DNA of 64,000 nt from CAVVAL01 sp963742725 (GTDB taxonomy: Bacteria; Actinomycetota; Actinomycetes; Mycobacteriales; Cryptosporangiaceae). Shown here piece after piece: positions 60,067-64,000 of this stretch (within the stretch, counting starts at the first letter, position 1; every line of letters starts with the position of its first letter). Below the pieces are notes generated by a model. That model was not told where the DNA came from. It worked only from the letters and a program-made list of their open reading frames with translations, and searched no databases. The stretch is from the NCBI GenBank assembly GCA_963742725.1, contig CAVUMX010000001.1, positions 1,798,001-1,862,000 of the forward strand. The letters run 5' to 3'. A program made the translations under genes and the position numbers.

Positions 60067-61491
60067 ATGGTGTCCGAGACCATGCCCGCGTCGCGCTACC
60101 CGGTCGAGACGCTGGCCCGGGAAGCAAAGCAGGCGCCGGACGGGACTCCGGTGCGGCTCGCCGGCCGGCTCATGTTGTGGCGGCGCTTCGGCGGTATCGC
60201 GTTCGGGTCGTTACAGGACCGGTCCGGGCGGGTGCAGATCGCGGTCCAGCGAGCCGTCGTGCCGGATGCCCGGTTCGCCGAGTGGACGAAGGGCCTGCAC
60301 GTCGGCGACTTCGTCGGCATCGCCGGGACGATGTGGACGACCGACAAGGGCGAGCGCACGGTGTCCGTCCGGGACCTGACGGTGCTCAACCGGGCGGTGT
60401 CGTCGCTGCCGGACAAGTGGCACGGGCTGTCCAATCCGGAGGCTCGGGCCCGCAAGCGGTACCTGGACCTTCTGGTGAACGAGGAGTCCCGGAACCGGTT
60501 CCGCACGCGGACGGCGATCGTCCGCCGGATCCGGCGGTTCCTCGACGAGCGGGACTTCCTGGAGGTCGAGACACCGATCCTGTCCGGTGCCGCGTCGGGC
60601 GCCGCCGCACGCCCGTTCGTCACGTATCACAACGCCCTGGACGAGGACCTGTACCTGCGGATCTCCCCCGAGACGTACCTCAAGCGGCTCGTCGCCGGCG
60701 GCCTGGACCGCGTGTACGAACTCGGCCGCAACTTCCGCAACGAAGGCATCGACTCCTCGCACCTGCAGGAGTTCACGATGCTGGAGTGGTACGCCGCGTA
60801 CTGGGACTACCGCGACAACATGTCCGCCGTCCGCGAGCTGGTGCAGTCGGTGCTCGACGACGTGGTCGGCAGCCGCACGGTCACCTACGGCACCGTCGAG
60901 CTGGACTTCGACGGCGACTGGCCCGAACTCGACTACCGCGACGAGGTGCGGAAAGCGACGGGCGTCGACCTGCGCGCGGTCCGGGACCTGGAGGGGCTGC
61001 GCGCCGTGCTGGCGGACGGCCCGCACGAGGACCTGGACGCCGCCTCCTACGCGGCCCTGGTCGACCGCCTCTACAAGAAGGCCGTCCGGCCGAGGCTGGT
61101 CCAGCCGTGCTTCCTCGTCGGGCACCCCGTCGAGCTGGTGCCGCTCGCGCGACGGTCCGACGACGATCCGTCCCGGCTCGACATGTTCCAGGTGGTGGCG
61201 AACAGCTGGGAGCTCGTCAAGGCGTACTCGGAACTCGTCGACCCCGTCGACCAGCGCGAACGCTTCGAGGAGCAGGCACGGATGCGGTCCGAGGGCGACG
61301 ACGAGACGATGATGCTCGAGGAGGACTTCCTCGAAGCGATGGAGCACGGCATGCCGCCGATGTCCGGCCTCGGGCTCGGCATCGACCGGTTCACGGCGCT
61401 ACTCACGAACGCCCAGACCCTGCGCGACGTCGTCTACTTCCCCCAGCTCCGCCGCCACGAAGGCGTGGAGGTCCCACCGGTCGGATCGTGA
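60067..61491 (+). CDS. lysS: Lysyl-tRNA synthetase, class II
   Basis: A 474-residue class II synthetase: OB-fold anticodon domain (VRLAGRLMLWRRFGGIAFG), motif 1 near FLEVETPIL, motif 2 YELGRNFRNEGIDSSHLQEF and motif 3 GLGLGIDRFTALL. The N-terminal part is slightly short for LysS. It reads DSSHLQEFTMLEWYAAYWDY where most actinobacterial LysS have HNPEF, so it may be a divergent or second copy. Charging of tRNA-Lys is the expected role. ATG 60067 (next codon is GTG). Confidence 0.85.
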   Translation: MVSETMPASRYPVETLAREAKQAPDGTPVRLAGRLMLWRRFGGIAFGSLQDRSGRVQIAVQRAVVPDARFAEWTKGLHVGDFVGIAGTMWTTDKGERTVSVRDLTVLNRAVSSLPDKWHGLSNPEARARKRYLDLLVNEESRNRFRTRTAIVRRIRRFLDERDFLEVETPILSGAASGAAARPFVTYHNALDEDLYLRISPETYLKRLVAGGLDRVYELGRNFRNEGIDSSHLQEFTMLEWYAAYWDYRDNMSAVRELVQSVLDDVVGSRTVTYGTVELDFDGDWPELDYRDEVRKATGVDLRAVRDLEGLRAVLADGPHEDLDAASYAALVDRLYKKAVRPRLVQPCFLVGHPVELVPLARRSDDDPSRLDMFQVVANSWELVKAYSELVDPVDQRERFEEQARMRSEGDDETMMLEEDFLEAMEHGMPPMSGLGLGIDRFTALLTNAQTLRDVVYFPQLRRHEGVEVPPVGS

Positions 61492-61515
61492 AGTCTGGCT
61501 TCACGATCCGACCGG
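61477..61515. terminator. Perfect hairpin terminator over the lysS stop
   Basis: A 17-bp perfect stem (61477-61493 with 61499-61515) with a 5-nt loop. It overlaps the lysS stop codon and faces the convergent endonuclease-fold gene. Confidence 0.85.
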
Positions 61516-61525
61516 TCGGTACTCG

Positions 61526-63037
61526 CTAGGACAGGGTGAACGTCGAGACGACGGCCTTGTGGTCGGACGGCCAGTCGTTGCTGGTCGCGTTCGGCACCGG
61601 CAGCGGCGTCCCGGCCGCCACCGCCGACGACGCGACCGCGCGCGCCGATCCCGCCGAGAACACGAAGTCGATCCGGTCCTGCGGCTCGACCGCGCCGGTG
61701 CGCCCGGAGTGGAACGGGTAGACCGGTGACCACGTGTCGCCCGGCTGGGTCGCCGGATTCGGGTTGACCGCGCGGTAGGAGTCGACCATCCCCGCGTCCT
61801 GGACGGCCTTCGTGACCGGCCACGGCACGGACTGGTAGCCGCAGTGCCGCGACGCCGCCGCCGGCACCCAGTCCAGGTGGGACGGCGCGTTGAAGTCGCC
61901 GGTGAGGAACGTCGGCGTGCCGGTGCTCTTCGCCTCGTCCAGGTGCGGCTTCATGGCGGCGAGGATCCGCTGCATCTCGCCGACCCGGCCCGAGGAGTTC
62001 TCCCGCTCGATCAGCTGGGCGACCGTCATCTTGTCGAAGCACGCGTCGTACGGACCGTACGGGTCGTGGTAGAGGTGCGACGTCCAGACGATGGCGTCCT
62101 TGCTCCCCAGGCGGACGCGCACGCCGGCCGCCGGGGCGTTCAGCGGGTTGAACGTGTCGACGATCGGATACTTGCTGATCAGCGACGAGTCGGTGGTCTG
62201 GAGGTAGTGCCAGCCGAGCTGGTTCGCCAGCCAGCGGGCGTTGTACCCGATGGTCTCCTGGAGCCCGATGACGTCCGCGCCGGACGAGTAGACGAACCGA
62301 AGCTGCTTCGCCCCGGACTGGTTCACCTTGCTGCCGTTGAGCCACACGTTGAACGACGCGACCGTGAGGTTCTCCGTGATCAGCGCCCCGGCGGCGCGGA
62401 CGACGATCCGCACGCGCCCCCGCGTGGTCTGACCATCCGCGTCCGTGACGTCGACGTCGAACTGGTTGGTGCCGGCGTCGCCCGCCGCCGGGCGGCCGGA
62501 CAGGGCACCGTCCGCACCGATCGTGAGCCACGCCGGGCCGCCGGCCTTGCGGTAGGTCAGCGATGAGCCGTCCGGATCCCAGGCGCCGGCCCTGACCGTC
62601 GCCGAGTACGCGGCGCCCACCTGCGCGTTCCGGACGGGCACCGGGTCGGCGAGGAACTGCGGCACGGCCTTGACCACCCGGAACTTCACGGGCGGCGCGA
62701 GTGAGGTGTACCCGTCGTCGTGCAGGTAGTAGGCCACGTAGTTGCCGGGCTTCAGCGACTCCGTCGCCACGGCGACCGTGCCGCCGCTCGCCGGTGCGTA
62801 CTCCCACGCGGTGCTGGGTCCGACATAGGAGCCGTTGACCGGGCCGTTGCCCGGATCGCTGTAGACGCCGACCCAGTTCTGGTCGTCAGGCGCGTTGGTG
62901 CTGTAGGTGGCGCGGACCGGCGAACCGGCCTGGTACACCGCACGGTCGAGCTGGAACGTGCCGGGGGCCGCGACCGCAGGGGAAGCAAGCGTTCCCACGA
63001 TCACCGCGACTAAAAGCGCAGCAAGGCGCCGATGCAT
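61526..63037 (-). CDS. Secreted endonuclease/exonuclease/phosphatase-fold protein with Ig-like domains
   Basis: A 503-residue secreted protein: signal peptide (about 1-23), an N-terminal beta domain (24-130; WVGVYSDPG, SLKPGNYVAYYLHDDGY), a putative Ig/cadherin-like domain (about 130-225; PAWLTIGADGALSGRPAAGDAG), then an EEP phosphatase domain (about 228-503). The active-site residues lie in ASFNVWLN, GLQETIG, TSHLYHDPYGPYD, LTGDFNAPSH and SNDWPSDHKAV. Nuclease or phosphodiesterase activity outside the cell is expected. ATG 63037. Confidence 0.88.
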   Translation of the reverse strand: MHRRLAALLVAVIVGTLASPAVAAPGTFQLDRAVYQAGSPVRATYSTNAPDDQNWVGVYSDPGNGPVNGSYVGPSTAWEYAPASGGTVAVATESLKPGNYVAYYLHDDGYTSLAPPVKFRVVKAVPQFLADPVPVRNAQVGAAYSATVRAGAWDPDGSSLTYRKAGGPAWLTIGADGALSGRPAAGDAGTNQFDVDVTDADGQTTRGRVRIVVRAAGALITENLTVASFNVWLNGSKVNQSGAKQLRFVYSSGADVIGLQETIGYNARWLANQLGWHYLQTTDSSLISKYPIVDTFNPLNAPAAGVRVRLGSKDAIVWTSHLYHDPYGPYDACFDKMTVAQLIERENSSGRVGEMQRILAAMKPHLDEAKSTGTPTFLTGDFNAPSHLDWVPAAASRHCGYQSVPWPVTKAVQDAGMVDSYRAVNPNPATQPGDTWSPVYPFHSGRTGAVEPQDRIDFVFSAGSARAVASSAVAAGTPLPVPNATSNDWPSDHKAVVSTFTLS

Positions 63038-63157
63038 GGACGGATCCCTTCATGGTGGGCATGACCCGTTATGACGGGCACGGAGTATGGCGTGGTCGGC
63101 AGTGGGTCCACAACGCCGCACTACAGTGGTCGGAGGTTTCCGGGGTGAGGGGGCGCG

Positions 63158-64000
63158 ATGCGGGTTCTGGTCACGGGTGCGAGGGGGAAGGTCGGGCGGG
63201 CGATCGTCCCGGTCCTCCAGGCGGCCGGCCACACGGTCGTCACCACCGACCTCGGCGAACCGGACTTCTCACCGCCCCCCGGCACTCCCGCCTACGTCAA
63301 GGCCGACCTGACGGATGCCGGCGAGGTGTACGCGCTGGTCGGCGGCGCTTCGGTCGGCGAGGGGCCCAGGCCTGGACCGTTCGAGGCTGTCGTCCACACG
63401 GGCGCGATCCCGGCCCCGGGACGGCACGCACCGCACGTCGTCTTCGGCAACAACCTGACAGCGGCGTTCAACGTGGTCGAGGCGTGCGTCCGGTGGGGAG
63501 TGGGACGGCTGGTGAACATCTCCAGCGAGACGGCGCCTGGCTTCATCTTCGCCGAGCGGCCGTTCTTCCCCGACTACCTGCCCGTCGACGAGGAGCACCC
63601 GCTGCGGCCTCAGGATCCGTACGCACTCACGAAGGTGTTCGGCGAGCAGCTGTGCGACGCGGCGGTGCGGCGCTCCGACCTGCGGTGCATCTCACTGCGG
63701 CCGAGCTGGGTCCAGGACGCGGCGTCATACGGCCCGCTGCTGGGTCGGCTCGTTGCGGATCCGGACGTCCCGAGCGTCGCCGGCTGGCCGTACGTCGACG
63801 CCGAGGACCTGGCCGACGCGGTGCGCCTCGCCGTCGAGTCCGACCTGCCCGGACACGAGGTCATGTACGTGGCGAGCCCCGACACGATCGGCTGCCGGGG
63901 CCTCCACGCGTCCTGGCGCGCGGCGTTCCCGGACGCGCCGACGGAACTCCGCCCGGTGGACCGCCCGGACGCCAGCGGCATCAGCAGCGCCAAGGCGCAG
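63158..64000 (+). CDS. NAD-dependent epimerase/dehydratase, 3' end off the window
   Basis: 281 codons are visible of an extended short-chain dehydrogenase: RVLVTGARGKVGRAIVPVLQ (GxxGxxG NAD site), VVHTGAIPAP, VNISSET and DPYALTKVFGEQL with the YxxxK pair. Sugar-nucleotide or small ketose epimerase activity is the usual role; the exact substrate cannot be read. The frame is open at base 64000, so perhaps 20-40 residues are missing. ATG 63158 follows GGTGAGGGGGCG. Confidence 0.82.
   Translation, partial: MRVLVTGARGKVGRAIVPVLQAAGHTVVTTDLGEPDFSPPPGTPAYVKADLTDAGEVYALVGGASVGEGPRPGPFEAVVHTGAIPAPGRHAPHVVFGNNLTAAFNVVEACVRWGVGRLVNISSETAPGFIFAERPFFPDYLPVDEEHPLRPQDPYALTKVFGEQLCDAAVRRSDLRCISLRPSWVQDAASYGPLLGRLVADPDVPSVAGWPYVDAEDLADAVRLAVESDLPGHEVMYVASPDTIGCRGLHASWRAAFPDAPTELRPVDRPDASGISSAKAQ

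Overview
The window is 64 kb of high-GC DNA from an actinomycete, probably a free-living filamentous or soil member. The evidence is mycothiol synthase (mshD), a GlnR-type regulator, a WXG100 protein, a SAM-IV riboswitch, a subtilisin-inhibitor (SSI) family protein, ALF-repeat proteins and frequent GTG/TTG starts. I cannot name the genus from sequence alone. There is no rRNA, no tRNA and no CRISPR array that I can see. Both ends cut genes: a sulfurtransferase at the left edge and an epimerase at the right edge.

1-9.3 kb: a sulfur cluster (thioredoxin-like protein, a 24-residue Cys-rich leader peptide with an attenuator-like hairpin, DUF4395, SseA-type sulfurtransferase), an SSI-like inhibitor, a large SF1 helicase coupled to a DUF2993 protein, glnR, and a SigE-family sigma factor coupled to a membrane protein with a Pro-rich tail. 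9.3-18.1 kb: mshD, then the phosphate block: pstSCAB-phoU behind PHO boxes, a DUF559-type protein, and pit with its DUF47 partner. 18.2-29.7 kb: a 1156-residue secreted ALF-repeat/coiled-coil protein, a PPK2 kinase, an EAL-CBS-GGDEF protein, a PI-PLC-like protein, an ECF41 (SigJ) sigma factor with its carboxymuconolactone-decarboxylase partner and a matching promoter in front of each, a DinG-like helicase and a WXG100 protein.

29.8-38.8 kb: AI-2E family permease, GroES-like protein, PrsW-like protease, Ohr, a MerR regulator with its operator and a VOC protein, a SAM-IV riboswitch before a class V aminotransferase, a lone sugar-binding lipoprotein and an aldo/keto reductase. 38.9-45.6 kb: the most interesting block. 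A D-aminoacylase-type amidohydrolase diverges from a six-gene, tightly overlapping operon: PfkB kinase, IclR regulator, KDPG aldolase, RidA, a SelA/DgaE-like PLP enzyme and an unrecognised protein. I read it as a route for an N-acylated amino-sugar acid to 2-keto-3-deoxygluconate, KDPG, then pyruvate plus glyceraldehyde 3-phosphate.

45.6-50.9 kb: a secreted S8 protease behind a long structured leader, then a gene graveyard (XRE, GntR and alpha/beta-hydrolase fragments interrupting one another) ending in a near-perfect 45-nt dyad, then a CBS-domain protein. 51-64 kb: cydABDC (bd oxidase and its maturation ABC exporter), a sigma-70-like protein fused to a membrane anchor, a GH18 chitinase, a YggT protein, a lysyl-tRNA synthetase, a secreted endonuclease/phosphatase-fold protein and the edge-truncated epimerase.
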